Positions 6,270 to 15,028 of a stretch of DNA of 37,637 nucleotides are shown here, piece by piece. Position 1 is the stretch's first letter. Each line of letters starts with the position of its first letter. A program made the translations under genes and the position numbers. Source of the DNA: JBBTXM01 sp038062255 (GTDB lineage: Bacteria > Patescibacteriota > Minisyncoccia > UBA11713 > 2-01-FULL-45-33); NCBI GenBank assembly GCA_038062255.1, contig JBBTXM010000020.1:1-37637 (forward strand), written 5' to 3'. A model generated the notes under the pieces. It was not told the DNA's origin, did no database searches, and saw only the letters and a program-made list of their open reading frames with translations.

Positions 6270-7423
6270 GCGGGCGCTTTTATAAATACGGAATTTTAAT
6301 TGCTGCAGGATTCGCGGCTATTTTTGTTATTCCCAATTTCTTTGCCGATACTGCCGATAGAAACTCTATTTCTACGGAAGTACTTAACTCGATTCAGGAA
6401 GAAAAAATAATTCATGTTCCCACTCCGCAGGCAGTAAAAGCGATTTACATGACAAGCTGGGTGGCGGGAACGCCGAAATGGCGGGCGGAGCTTGCGGATT
6501 TTATAAAAAAATCCGAAATCAATAGCATAGTTATAGATATTAAAGATTATACCGGCACGATAGCTTTTGATACCGAAAATTCTCTTGTAAAATCAGTGGG
6601 TTCAGAAGAAATTCGGGTAAAGGATTTGAAAGAATTCATAAAAACTTTGCATGATAACGGTATTTACGTAATTGCCAGAATCACGGTTTTTCAAGACCCG
6701 GTTTACGCAAAATACAACCCCAAAATAGCGGTACAGACAAAAAGCGGGCTTACTTGGAAAGATAAAAAGGGGCTTTTATACATAGATCCTTCCGCGGAAG
6801 AGTTTTGGAATTATACGGTGGCAGTAGCCAAATCTGCTGAAAAAATCGGTTTTGATGAACTAAACTTCGATTATATTAGATATCCGTCGGACGGCAATAT
6901 GCGCGATATCGCGTTTCCGGTGTCATCCAAGGCGACAACAACTTCTATTGATTTGCCGCTTACCAAAGAAATTTTGTTGGAAAACTTTTTCAAATATTTG
7001 CGCAGGGAATTAAAAGATGTTGGCGTGCCGATTTCAGCGGATGTTTTCGGGATGGTAATGACAAACTACGACGGGCTCAATATTGGGCAGGTTCTAGAAA
7101 GAATCCACCCATATTTTGATTATGTTTCTCCAATGGTTTATCCGTCGCATTATCCTGCGACATTCCAAGGTTTCAAAAATCCGGCGGCGTATCCGTATGA
7201 AGTTGTTAAATATTCTATGGATAGGGGAGTTGCGCGAATGGTTATGGCAAGTTCGTCTCCGCTCAAATTGCGCCCGTGGCTGCAGGATTTCGACTTGGGC
7301 GCCACTTACGATGCCGCAAAAATCCGCGCGCAAATACAAGGCACCTACGACTCTGGTTTAACCTCCTGGATGATGTGGGACCCCTCAAATGAATACACCC
7401 GGGGAGGGTACCTTGACAATTAG
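6266..7423 (+). CDS. Secreted or anchored glycoside hydrolase-like protein (DUF4015 family)
   Basis: 385 aa. An N-terminal hydrophobic helix (about residues 7-25, GILIAAGFAAIFVIPNFF) is a signal peptide or anchor. The rest fits the putative glycosyl hydrolase family DUF4015, a TIM-barrel-like fold: AIYMTSWVAGTP, NSIVIDIKDYTG with the acidic pair, GIYVIARITVFQDP, GLLYIDPSAEEFWNY, FDELNFDYIRYPSDG with the Asp-containing strand, and ISADVFGMV. The acidic residues at the strand ends would be catalytic by analogy. The substrate is probably a surface polysaccharide or peptidoglycan-like polymer, though no activity is established for the family. Overlaps the preceding small membrane gene by 4 nt. 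The -35 of the next promoter lies in its last codons. Confidence 0.85.
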   Translation: MSGRFYKYGILIAAGFAAIFVIPNFFADTADRNSISTEVLNSIQEEKIIHVPTPQAVKAIYMTSWVAGTPKWRAELADFIKKSEINSIVIDIKDYTGTIAFDTENSLVKSVGSEEIRVKDLKEFIKTLHDNGIYVIARITVFQDPVYAKYNPKIAVQTKSGLTWKDKKGLLYIDPSAEEFWNYTVAVAKSAEKIGFDELNFDYIRYPSDGNMRDIAFPVSSKATTTSIDLPLTKEILLENFFKYLRRELKDVGVPISADVFGMVMTNYDGLNIGQVLERIHPYFDYVSPMVYPSHYPATFQGFKNPAAYPYEVVKYSMDRGVARMVMASSSPLKLRPWLQDFDLGATYDAAKIRAQIQGTYDSGLTSWMMWDPSNEYTRGGYLDN

Positions 7424-7440
7424 ACTAAATTTGCTATAAT
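7413..7440 (+). promoter_or_regulatory. Near-perfect sigma-70 promoter for the secreted zincin-like gene
   Basis: TTGACA at 7413-7418, 16-nt spacer, extended -10 TGcTATAAT with the hexamer at 7435-7440. The -35 overlaps the last codons of the upstream gene. Unlike the leaderless genes, this transcript has a leader with a strong AAGGAGGT site at 7452-7459. Confidence 0.85.
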
Positions 7441-7466
7441 CTAGAGTAGAAAAGGAGGTTTTTGAC

Positions 7467-9260
7467 ATGAGGAAGTTTGTGTTTTGTGTGTTTATGATTT
7501 GCGTTTTTGCAAGCGCGGCTGAAGCTCAACAAGTGATCACCCAATACCTTCCCCACTTTGTTGCCGGTTCATTGCCGGCTTCGGATTGGGAAAGCAAGGC
7601 TCTGTTCGTGAATCTGTCCGGCGTGCCAAATGCCGTCACTATCGATTTTTTTGACAATGCCGGCAGTCCGCTAGTTTTGTCTACCAGCAAGGGGACGAAT
7701 AGTTCTTTTGTTGTGAATTTGCAAAAACCTGCCCCGGATTCTATTGCTTCGGATGTCTTGGAAATTCTTCGCAATTCCGGTTCTTTTGTTACCGGTTGGA
7801 CGAAGGTTACTTCCGACAAGCCGTTTGCGGTTGATTTGGAGTTCAGGCAATTTGCGCCTGGAAGTACGGAACCCACAGGAAAGGCTGACGTGCCGTCGTC
7901 GCCGGTGGAAAATGTTTTGACATATCCGCTCGCGCCGAATAACGGCGTCGCGTTGGTCAATCCCGGAAGCCAGGACGCAAGAGTGTCTTTTACAGCATTC
8001 GACCGTTCTGGAAATAAGTTAAAGGAAGGGGCATTTGTTCTCGCGCGAGGCGCGAAAATGTCTTCGTTTTTCAATCAGGCTCCGTTTTTCTTGGATTCGA
8101 TTGGAATTATAGTGATTGCGTCCAATATTTCGCTTTCGGGGATTGCAATGGACTTTGAAGGATTGGTTTTTAAGACAATCCCAAGAATTCCGACTCCTAG
8201 AAGGCTGGATTCGCAGGCGGGAAACACAAAAATCGGTTTTGTTGTTCTAACTTCAAACGATCGCCAACCGGCGAAACGCGAAGAGGTCCAACAATACTTT
8301 GGAGAAGCCGTCTATTTTCAAAAAATTCTATTGGACAAGGAGATGTTGCTCAACGGGTTTAATCGAGTCGAATTGCCATATGATTTGGATTCTAATGGAC
8401 TCCCCAGTGTTGTAATGGTAGATGGGGGAGACCGAAAGCTCTATGTTGAGGGAAATGAAAGAGCCTTAACCAACATTGAAAACGAAATCCGCAACAAAAT
8501 TCCTGAAAACTGGAAGTTTGTTGTTGTCGTGGGTGATGTTGGCAATCCCAATGACCTAGGCGACGATATGCCGATACGGGGCGGAGGCGGATGGTTTTCC
8601 GGAAGGGTGTATATGCGAATAACCCACATGCGCAAAATCCATCGGTCGTTTTTGGGAAACGAAGCGCAATGCCCCGGAGAGAGCAATGGAATTACTCTGT
8701 CCCGGTGTGTTAATGTTAATGCCTCACTTTTTAACCACGAGGCCGGCCATGGATTTTGGGGGCTGGACCATTCCGCTTTTGCCGATGATTCTCACGGGCT
8801 CAATGCCGCGAAAATGAAATTTCGCAGTATGGTGGGCGGAGGAGCGAATGAAGGATGTTACAACCCGGAAAAAACCAAAAAAGGCGAGTGCGTTCTTATG
8901 TCTGTTGAAGCGGAAGGAATCGCGCGCGGAAGCCTATCGAATCTCAATGATTTCGGCTGGATTCCGGAAAAGCAGTCTTGGCCGAAAGTTGAGATCAAAG
9001 AAAAGGAGTTCGATGGAAAACGCCTTCGGGTTATTTTTAAGGCGGAAGATGCTGAAAATGGAATCAGTTCTGTCAAAATCGAGACTATTTTCGATAGTCC
9101 GTGGGCTCAATACTGGAAGCAAATTGGCCACACTGACGATTTGGAAAATTTTGTAATTGAGGTGGATTTAAAGCCTCAATTCGGAAAGACCAAGATTGGC
9201 CCGGTGTACTTGGTTGTAAGTAACAACCATGGGCAAAAAACTTTAGTAAATTTATTTTAA
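7467..9260 (+). CDS. Secreted protein with zinc-metallopeptidase (zincin) motif
   Basis: 597 aa. Residues 1-20 form a classical signal peptide ending ASAAEAQQ. Residues about 25-250 look like beta-rich immunoglobulin-like modules. At residues 424-435 the sequence HEAGHGFWGLDH gives HExxH followed by Gly and a third His. This is metzincin-like, but one residue longer than the usual HExxHxxGxxH. Cys residues near it (AQCPGES, SRCVN, EGCYN, GECVLMS) could form disulfides, and an SMVGG-type turn lies downstream. The C-terminus (about 500-597) is another beta domain. Likely an extracellular or envelope protease, as in other secreted zincins; the substrate is unknown. Start set by the AAGGAGGT site; followed by a strong terminator. 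Confidence 0.75.
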   Translation: MRKFVFCVFMICVFASAAEAQQVITQYLPHFVAGSLPASDWESKALFVNLSGVPNAVTIDFFDNAGSPLVLSTSKGTNSSFVVNLQKPAPDSIASDVLEILRNSGSFVTGWTKVTSDKPFAVDLEFRQFAPGSTEPTGKADVPSSPVENVLTYPLAPNNGVALVNPGSQDARVSFTAFDRSGNKLKEGAFVLARGAKMSSFFNQAPFFLDSIGIIVIASNISLSGIAMDFEGLVFKTIPRIPTPRRLDSQAGNTKIGFVVLTSNDRQPAKREEVQQYFGEAVYFQKILLDKEMLLNGFNRVELPYDLDSNGLPSVVMVDGGDRKLYVEGNERALTNIENEIRNKIPENWKFVVVVGDVGNPNDLGDDMPIRGGGGWFSGRVYMRITHMRKIHRSFLGNEAQCPGESNGITLSRCVNVNASLFNHEAGHGFWGLDHSAFADDSHGLNAAKMKFRSMVGGGANEGCYNPEKTKKGECVLMSVEAEGIARGSLSNLNDFGWIPEKQSWPKVEIKEKEFDGKRLRVIFKAEDAENGISSVKIETIFDSPWAQYWKQIGHTDDLENFVIEVDLKPQFGKTKIGPVYLVVSNNHGQKTLVNLF

Positions 9261-9294
9261 CCCTGTCGCTTGCGAGCGATAGGGTTTCCTTTTG
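9259..9294 (+). terminator. Intrinsic terminator after the zincin-like gene
   Basis: 12-bp stem AACCCTGTCGCT / AGCGATAGGGTT (one G-T pair), loop TGCG, then TTCCTTTTG. The stem includes part of the TAA stop. Confidence 0.8.
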
Positions 9295-9309
9295 TGGATA
9301 ACTTTGTTG

Positions 9310-9338
9310 TTGAGTTTAGTTTTATTTAAAACTATAAT
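9310..9338 (+). promoter_or_regulatory. Sigma-70 promoter with leaderless spacing
   Basis: TTGAGT at 9310-9315, 17-nt spacer, TATAAT at 9333-9338. The -10 ends exactly 6 nt before ATG 9345. Confidence 0.6.
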
Positions 9339-9344
9339 AAAGTC

Positions 9345-9749
9345 ATGAAGCGTCCGATAATTATCGTGGCTGTTGCGATTGTTTTATTCGCCGTATATTT
9401 TTTCTATTTGCGGCCAGAAAGAGTTTTTGGGCCGGAACTTCCTAGCTTTTTCCCGCAAGAGATGATTGGCGATTCGTATATCGTTGACCTGGAAGTTCTA
9501 AACGACGCGGGGAAACTCGATGGCGAAATCCGCAGGGCGACTGTTTCATACAGAAGCCACAAAAGCGTTGAGGAAATTTTAAAAGGTTTTAAAGATTACT
9601 TCGCGGCTAACGCTTTCATGGTGGAGGACTTGCCCGAAAGCGAGCTTGCAAAATTTTTGGGCGCGAGAAAAGACAAAACTTCGGTCAGCATCGCTTTTTG
9701 GAAAGAGTCGCCGGTTAGAGTATCTATTTTATACATAGTTTCAAAATGA
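9345..9749 (+). CDS. Hypothetical membrane-anchored protein
   Basis: 134 aa, not recognised. A single N-terminal hydrophobic helix (about residues 4-22, IIIVAVAIVLFAVYFFYL) is followed by an external domain of about 110 residues with no Cys and mixed alpha/beta character (VEEILKGFKDYFAANAFMVEDLPESELAKF). No Shine-Dalgarno site; the promoter placement suggests a leaderless message. The end overlaps the start of the 1200-aa surface protein by 4 nt (ATGA), so the pair are co-translated and may function together at the envelope. Confidence 0.65.
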   Translation: MKRPIIIVAVAIVLFAVYFFYLRPERVFGPELPSFFPQEMIGDSYIVDLEVLNDAGKLDGEIRRATVSYRSHKSVEEILKGFKDYFAANAFMVEDLPESELAKFLGARKDKTSVSIAFWKESPVRVSILYIVSK

Positions 9750-12700
9750 AAAAACTAGCATTTTTAATATTGATTTCTTTTTTTGGGGCGCTGTCTTTTA
9801 CTGCCTACGCTTCTCATTCTTCTCAAACTGAAACCGAATTGCTTTCCGCTTTCAGAAGTTTTGCGATTTGCGATACCGATCCAAATGGCCTGACAGATGG
9901 CACTGCAAATGACAGTGTAACTTTTTCCGACGGTCCTTTTAGATTGCTTTACTCGGTGCATTCCGGAGGCAATGTCCAACGCGACGACACCTGGAAAGCG
10001 TTTCTTTCCGTTAACAATTCGGAGCCAAAAGAGCTTTACAGCTACGGCAATTGCCGTTGTTCAAATGACCCGGAAAAAGGTTGTCCGGGTACCGATAATG
10101 TTTGGTGGCTCCCAATGTTCCAAGATAGCGGGGCGGCTGAAGTTGATGCTGTTACTCTTACCGGAAGCGCCGGCAACAAAGCCCGCAATACTCAAGCCGG
10201 ATTCCAGGGGTACCAGGCGATAGCCAACTATAGGTTGTGCGACGAAAAACAGGTGGCTAATAATGGAGTTTGTCGAACGATAACAGGAAGTATTTATAGT
10301 GATAAACCAAGTTGCGACGCTCCATGCAGTCCTAGGATTTCATGGAATACGGGATCTGTATTGGTGGGTGATGGGGTAGCGCAAAATGTTGTTGTAAGAA
10401 AGAATGGAGAAGATTGGCAAACAGCGTCAAGAGGCGAAGTTTCCGACTCTTTGGCTGCGGCGGAGACTTATATTTATACTTTGCATGGCACGGCATCTGA
10501 TGGCAATAATAATGCGGAAGAATTTGAGCTTAGCAGTGTTACCGTGCATGTTACAGCAACGCCTGCGCCTAAGTGCGCCCAAGATTTATATCAGGCAACT
10601 CTTGGCGTGCCAGTTACAATAACAACAGAAAATAACCGCAATGTTGATTGGACTGCTCCCGGCGGAAGTCCATCGTCAAGTTCGGCCCCAAGTTCTAGTT
10701 TTACGACAACCTACAGCGCAACTGGGTCTAAAACCGTAACTATTACAAGCGAAGGAGTTCCCGCGACTTGCACCGTAGATGTGCGTTCTACGCCTGCGTC
10801 TTCTACGTCTGCCGAAGTTGACCTCAAAATAAATGGTTCCGACGGACCGGAGTTAACTTTGCCGGAAGATTTATTTTCTTTCGTTATTTCTTGGGGGCCA
10901 AAAGATGGAGCTACCGCTGATTATCAAAATTGCGTGGTTTCGAGTGCCGGAGCCGGTTGGTTCCCTGTAGGAACGCCTCTCAATACTGCCGGTTCAAACG
11001 CAGTAGTTGTAACCAAGAGTTCAAATGCAATTGAAACGCCAACCTATGGAATTTCATGCACTAAAAGTAATGGCAGTTCAACTTCTGATTCGATTAGAGT
11101 ATCTATCGGTCCTACGCTCGGGAGCTGTTCTTTGAGCGCTAGCACAAATTTTATAAACGTAAATTCATCGAATCGTTCGGTATCTTTTAGCGTTTCTTCC
11201 CAGCCGGACGGATATAGTTACAAATGGATAGGGTACGACGATAATGTTGCTATAACTCCAACCCCAGGGACAGAACCAACTGATAATATAGAAACTTTTA
11301 CTTTTAATCAAATACTAGGATATGTGCCCACAAAAACGTACATTCGGCAAGCCGAAATAAATGTGCCAGGAGGAAGAAAATGTGTCACTGAAGCGGTAAG
11401 TGTTTCTGTGGGAAGCGGAACCGGCGGTGGAGGTGGAGCTCCAAAATCCGTTGATGTAAAAGTAAAAGGCGTTAATGATGCTGTCTATAAAGATTCTTCT
11501 ACCATTCCTTATGGCACGGCGGTAAGTATTTCGTGGACATCAAACGGCGTCAGTTCCTGCGAAGCTGGTTCATCGCCTAATAATCAAGGTTTTGTAGGCC
11601 CAAAATCGACTTCTGGACAAACAAGTTCCGTGGCGCTGACCACCAATACTTCATTTGGGATGTACTGCAATGGTCAAAACGGACAAACGGGGGATACCGC
11701 TACGGTAAGTGTCAGCCCGCCCGCATCACCAGCGGTTGATTTAAGAATAGGAGATCAGACAAGGGGTCCTGTTCTAATGCCAGCCGGTATTGATGCCCAA
11801 CTAAATTGGTCGGCGTACAATGTTACCGACTGTGTCGTTTATGCAACTCCGCCTCATCAGGATTGGACTGGGACTGTGTCCGCAACAGCCTCTGGATCTA
11901 AAACGGTGCGCAATCTTGGTGTGGATACCAACTTCACCATTCAATGCATAGGTCCGGGAGGAAATGTTCGCGATGACATCTTTGCCGATGTTTATAGTTC
12001 TTCTGTAGGCGGAGGCAATCTTGATGCCGCTACTGGTAGTTTCCAGAATGTCCGTGAATGCGAAGATGATCCGGATACTGGTAGAAGTGATTGCTATACA
12101 ACCAGAAGATGGGTGCGCACAAGTCCTTACCAAGATCCTTTGAGCGCCGGCCAGTCTCCGGCAAATACTGTTGGTTTAAAGTTTAATTTTCCATTTTCAG
12201 CAAACTTTTCCGGAGCGAATACTTTGCAATTTGATTGCGAAAAGGACGGTTCTTATGAGCACAGCATTTCTTTGCAATACTCCACCGCTTCCGATTTTAC
12301 CGCGGATGGAATTTGTAATTATCCAAATCCTGGTACGTATACTGCGTATGCCAGAGCGGTGTATATATGGAACGGAGTTGTTTTGGGCGGGCGCTGGGAG
12401 CCTAGGTGCCGAACAGGTCCATGTGAAGATATAGCGACTATTATAGTCTCGCCTCCGTTGAGTCCTCCAACAGTTGCCTTGTCTGCTCCTTCATCTGTTC
12501 CATACAATACTTCCGCTACGATTTCGTGGCTCACGACCGATGCGACGTCCTGTGGTGCTTCATCAAATCCCACAAATTCGAATTGGAACCAACCGAAATC
12601 AACATCCGGTTCGCAAAGCTCGGGGAATCTTATCGCCAATACCACGTTTACGTTGTCGTGTTCTGGTCCTGGAGGATCAGCGTCAAAGGACCTTCCAATA

Positions 12701-13348
12701 GCAGTTACCGGAGCTCCGCCGACCGCCGATATCAAAGCGAATGGTTCGGATGGCCCGGTTTCTGTGGCCAATAATTCTCCGATTACATTATCTTGGTCGT
12801 CAACCAACACTACTTCCTGCACAGCTTCGGCTTCTCCTCCAAATTCAAATTGGACTGAGTCTCAACCGACTTCCGGTTCGCAAGATTTTGGGAATCTTGT
12901 TATTAGCACAACTTTCACTATTTCTTGTTCTGGCGCCGGAGGCCAGGCTTCTGATAGCGTGTTTGTACCAGTTGCTCCTCCTCCAGCAATTCCTGATTTC
13001 GGAGTCAATAAATCCGGCGACATTTTTGCCACCATAATAGGAACACAAGCTATTTCAAGCTCCGCGACAAACCTTTCCATTAGTCCTTTCGACGGGTTTG
13101 CGAGCGCGGTGAACCTTTCGGCGCAATCGGTAAGCCCAGCATTGAGCGGCGCCTCATTCGACTTTAGCGATTCTATTTTGACCTCTGGAGAATATTTGCG
13201 GGGTTCCAGTTTTTCTGTTACAATTCCCGCAAGCACGCCGTCCGGAATTTACACAATAACCATAAGAGCGGCAAATGGCGGGCTTGTCCGCAACGTAAAT
13301 GTGCGGTTAAATGTAAATACCCGAGACCCTTCGTTTAGGGAAATATAA
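9746..13348 (+). CDS. Large secreted/surface protein with tandem Ig-like repeats and many cysteines
   Basis: 1200 aa. Signal peptide in residues 1-22 (LISFFGALSFTAYA). An N-terminal Cys-rich region (about 30-200) is followed by a PKD-like segment (about 290-345, ending TGSKTVTITSEG). At least five related modules of 85-100 aa begin near residues 357, 568, 663, 906 and 992. Each has a VDLKINGSDGP-like strand, an ISW(T/S)(S/T)N core with Cys and a closing CxGPGG-like turn. The two Cys per module are placed as a likely disulfide. The C-terminal part (about 1081-1200) is a different beta domain. There is no sortase motif or C-terminal anchor. A cell-surface adhesin or S-layer-like role is inferred. 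The downstream DsbA-like protein could form its disulfides. Confidence 0.8.
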   Translation: MKKLAFLILISFFGALSFTAYASHSSQTETELLSAFRSFAICDTDPNGLTDGTANDSVTFSDGPFRLLYSVHSGGNVQRDDTWKAFLSVNNSEPKELYSYGNCRCSNDPEKGCPGTDNVWWLPMFQDSGAAEVDAVTLTGSAGNKARNTQAGFQGYQAIANYRLCDEKQVANNGVCRTITGSIYSDKPSCDAPCSPRISWNTGSVLVGDGVAQNVVVRKNGEDWQTASRGEVSDSLAAAETYIYTLHGTASDGNNNAEEFELSSVTVHVTATPAPKCAQDLYQATLGVPVTITTENNRNVDWTAPGGSPSSSSAPSSSFTTTYSATGSKTVTITSEGVPATCTVDVRSTPASSTSAEVDLKINGSDGPELTLPEDLFSFVISWGPKDGATADYQNCVVSSAGAGWFPVGTPLNTAGSNAVVVTKSSNAIETPTYGISCTKSNGSSTSDSIRVSIGPTLGSCSLSASTNFINVNSSNRSVSFSVSSQPDGYSYKWIGYDDNVAITPTPGTEPTDNIETFTFNQILGYVPTKTYIRQAEINVPGGRKCVTEAVSVSVGSGTGGGGGAPKSVDVKVKGVNDAVYKDSSTIPYGTAVSISWTSNGVSSCEAGSSPNNQGFVGPKSTSGQTSSVALTTNTSFGMYCNGQNGQTGDTATVSVSPPASPAVDLRIGDQTRGPVLMPAGIDAQLNWSAYNVTDCVVYATPPHQDWTGTVSATASGSKTVRNLGVDTNFTIQCIGPGGNVRDDIFADVYSSSVGGGNLDAATGSFQNVRECEDDPDTGRSDCYTTRRWVRTSPYQDPLSAGQSPANTVGLKFNFPFSANFSGANTLQFDCEKDGSYEHSISLQYSTASDFTADGICNYPNPGTYTAYARAVYIWNGVVLGGRWEPRCRTGPCEDIATIIVSPPLSPPTVALSAPSSVPYNTSATISWLTTDATSCGASSNPTNSNWNQPKSTSGSQSSGNLIANTTFTLSCSGPGGSASKDLPIAVTGAPPTADIKANGSDGPVSVANNSPITLSWSSTNTTSCTASASPPNSNWTESQPTSGSQDFGNLVISTTFTISCSGAGGQASDSVFVPVAPPPAIPDFGVNKSGDIFATIIGTQAISSSATNLSISPFDGFASAVNLSAQSVSPALSGASFDFSDSILTSGEYLRGSSFSVTIPASTPSGIYTITIRAANGGLVRNVNVRLNVNTRDPSFREI

Positions 13349-13352
13349 AATT

Positions 13353-14018
13353 ATGGAAAACAAATTATTTTTAGTCCCATCTTCTATTGTGCTAGCCGGA
13401 GTTTTAATTACCGGAGCGATTGTTTACACCAACGGACCCCGAGTGGCCGTTCCAGACAATGCCGCGCAAGTTCGGGAAGCCGGCGCAGCAAAAGCCGATC
13501 TTAAAATAAGAGATACGGACCATGTTTTGGGGAATCCGAAAGCGAAGGTCGCCGTTATAGAATACAGTGATTTCGAATGCCCGTTTTGCGGGCGGATGTT
13601 TTCTGAAACTCTCCCCCAGATTAAGGAAAATTTCATAAAAACCGGAGATGTAAAATTCATATATCGGCATTTTCCCCTAAAATCAATACACCAATACGCG
13701 CAAAAAGCGGCCGAAGCTTCCGAGTGCGCCGGCGAGCAGGGAAAATTTTGGGAATACCACGATTTGGTTTTCAATAGGCAGAATTCCATTGGCGCTGATA
13801 ATTTTAAGGCATGGGCCAAAGAGCTGGGCTTTGATTCCGCGCAGTTTGATTCGTGTTTGGATTCCGGAAAATACTCTTTACGAGTTGAAACCGATTTAAA
13901 TGAAGGATTGGCGTTGGGCGTAAACGGCACTCCAGCGACTTTTGTAAACGGCAAACTTATTTCCGGAGCCCAGCCGTACGCAGAGTTTGAGAGAGTTATT
14001 CAGGAGGAACTTAAATAG
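13353..14018 (+). CDS. DsbA-family thiol:disulfide oxidoreductase, membrane-anchored
   Basis: 221 aa. N-terminal hydrophobic anchor (about residues 6-25), then a linker and a thioredoxin-fold domain of the Thioredoxin_4/DsbA type. Seen: VIEYSDFECPFCGRMF with the CPFC active site (about residues 74-77), the alpha insertion with EASECAGEQGKFWEYHDLVF, and the cis-Pro loop NGTPATFVNG near residue 190. It catalyses disulfide formation or exchange outside the membrane. It follows the Cys-bearing 1200-aa surface protein by 4 nt and precedes trxB by 2 nt, which suggests one oxidative-folding operon. A DsbB or VKOR partner is not visible in this window. Start is ATG 13353, with no clear Shine-Dalgarno site. 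Confidence 0.92.
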   Translation: MENKLFLVPSSIVLAGVLITGAIVYTNGPRVAVPDNAAQVREAGAAKADLKIRDTDHVLGNPKAKVAVIEYSDFECPFCGRMFSETLPQIKENFIKTGDVKFIYRHFPLKSIHQYAQKAAEASECAGEQGKFWEYHDLVFNRQNSIGADNFKAWAKELGFDSAQFDSCLDSGKYSLRVETDLNEGLALGVNGTPATFVNGKLISGAQPYAEFERVIQEELK

Positions 14019-14020
14019 GT

Positions 14021-14992
14021 ATGATTTATGATCTAATAATTCTTGGCGCAGGTCCCGCCGGCGCCGCATCCGCCGTTTATGCGGCGCGAAAACGCCTTAA
14101 AACTCTTTTAATAACCGAATCCTTCGGGGGGCAGTCCGTTGTGTCGGACGACATTCAAAATTGGATTGGAGAAACGCATATTACAGGTTTTGATTTGGCA
14201 AAAAAGTTTGAAGACCATGTCCGCTCTTTTGGCGATATTGTTGAAATTAAATTGGAACGCGCTTTAGAAATTAAAAAAACCGAAGAAAATTTTTCCGCCC
14301 AAGGCGGACCAGCCTCGGGCTGGAAAGTAAAAACTGATTCAGGCGAATTTGAAGCAAGAGCCGTTATTTTGGCAATCGGAGCCAGCAGGAGAAAGCTCAA
14401 TGTTCCCGGCGAGCAAAAATTCGAAGGCAGGGGGGTGGTTTATTGCTCCACTTGCGACGCGCCTTTATTTGAAGGCAAAATCGCGGCTGTAATTGGCGGA
14501 GGAAACGCTGGGCTCGAGGCCGTGGTTGATTTGTTTCCGTATTCTCCCAAAATCTATCTTTTGATAAGGGGCGATGCCATGAAAGGGGACCCAGCAACGC
14601 AGGAGGAGATAAATAAAAATACAAAAGTAGAGATAATTTATAATGCCGAAACTAAAGAAGTTTTAGGCGACAAATTTGTTGAAAGCCTGAAATATCAGGA
14701 TTTAAAAACAGGGGAGTTGAAGGAAATAAAAGTGGGAGGCGTTTTTGTGGAAATCGGCTCTGTGCCGAACTCGGAGATAGTCAAAGGCCTGGTGGAGCTC
14801 GACCAATGGGGGCAGGTGAAAATAGATTCAAAGCACGCCATCACTTCACAACCCGGAATTTTCGCCGCGGGCGATATTACCGACGACCCATATAAGCAAA
14901 ATAATATTTCAGCCGGCGATGCTGTTAAAGCGGCCCTCGCGGCGTACGCTTATTTGCAGAAACGCCAAAAACATCCTCCAGCAGCTTCTTAA
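14021..14992 (+). CDS. trxB: Thioredoxin reductase (FAD/NADPH)
   Basis: 323 aa. A flavoenzyme that passes electrons from NADPH to thioredoxin. Seen: FAD-binding LGAGPAGAASAVYAARK at the N-terminus, the redox pair in YCSTCDAPLF (C142 and C145), the NADPH-binding GGGNAG, and the C-terminal FAD motif GIFAAGDITDD. The start ATG follows a GGAGGA at 14002-14007 inside the end of the DsbA-like gene. Residues 92-101 (SAQGGPASGW) are an unusual insertion encoded exactly by a 30-nt double hairpin at 14294-14323, in the strand-rich region before ARAVILAIGAS where relatives run straight through. The enzyme core is otherwise complete. Confidence 0.95.
   Translation: MIYDLIILGAGPAGAASAVYAARKRLKTLLITESFGGQSVVSDDIQNWIGETHITGFDLAKKFEDHVRSFGDIVEIKLERALEIKKTEENFSAQGGPASGWKVKTDSGEFEARAVILAIGASRRKLNVPGEQKFEGRGVVYCSTCDAPLFEGKIAAVIGGGNAGLEAVVDLFPYSPKIYLLIRGDAMKGDPATQEEINKNTKVEIIYNAETKEVLGDKFVESLKYQDLKTGELKEIKVGGVFVEIGSVPNSEIVKGLVELDQWGQVKIDSKHAITSQPGIFAAGDITDDPYKQNNISAGDAVKAALAAYAYLQKRQKHPPAAS
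14294..14323. repeat. In-frame double-hairpin element inside trxB
   Basis: Two tandem perfect 6-bp hairpins: TCCGCC-CAA-GGCGGA and CCAGCC-TCG-GGCTGG. It is exactly 30 nt, in phase with codon 92, and encodes SAQGGPASGW. Confidence 0.85.
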
Positions 14993-15013
14993 ATATCGAA
15001 ATGTTGGGACTTG

Positions 15014-15022
15014 TGGTAAAAT
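15014..15022 (+). promoter_or_regulatory. Extended -10 (TGgTAAAAT), leaderless arrangement
   Basis: The hexamer TAAAAT at 15017-15022 ends exactly 6 nt before ATG 15029. Confidence 0.5.
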
Positions 15023-15028
15023 AAGATT

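Noticed and set aside
7526..8074. 182-codon open frame on the minus strand
   Set aside because: Antisense to the secreted zincin-like gene, with no ribosome-binding site and composition typical of a shadow frame.
12319..12822. 167-codon open frame on the minus strand
   Set aside because: Antisense to the Ig-repeat region of the 1200-aa protein; its regularity mirrors the repeats of the real gene.
12845..13048. Small minus-strand open frames in the C-terminal modules of the surface protein
   Set aside because: They overlap each other and the real gene, with no promoter or ribosome-binding site.
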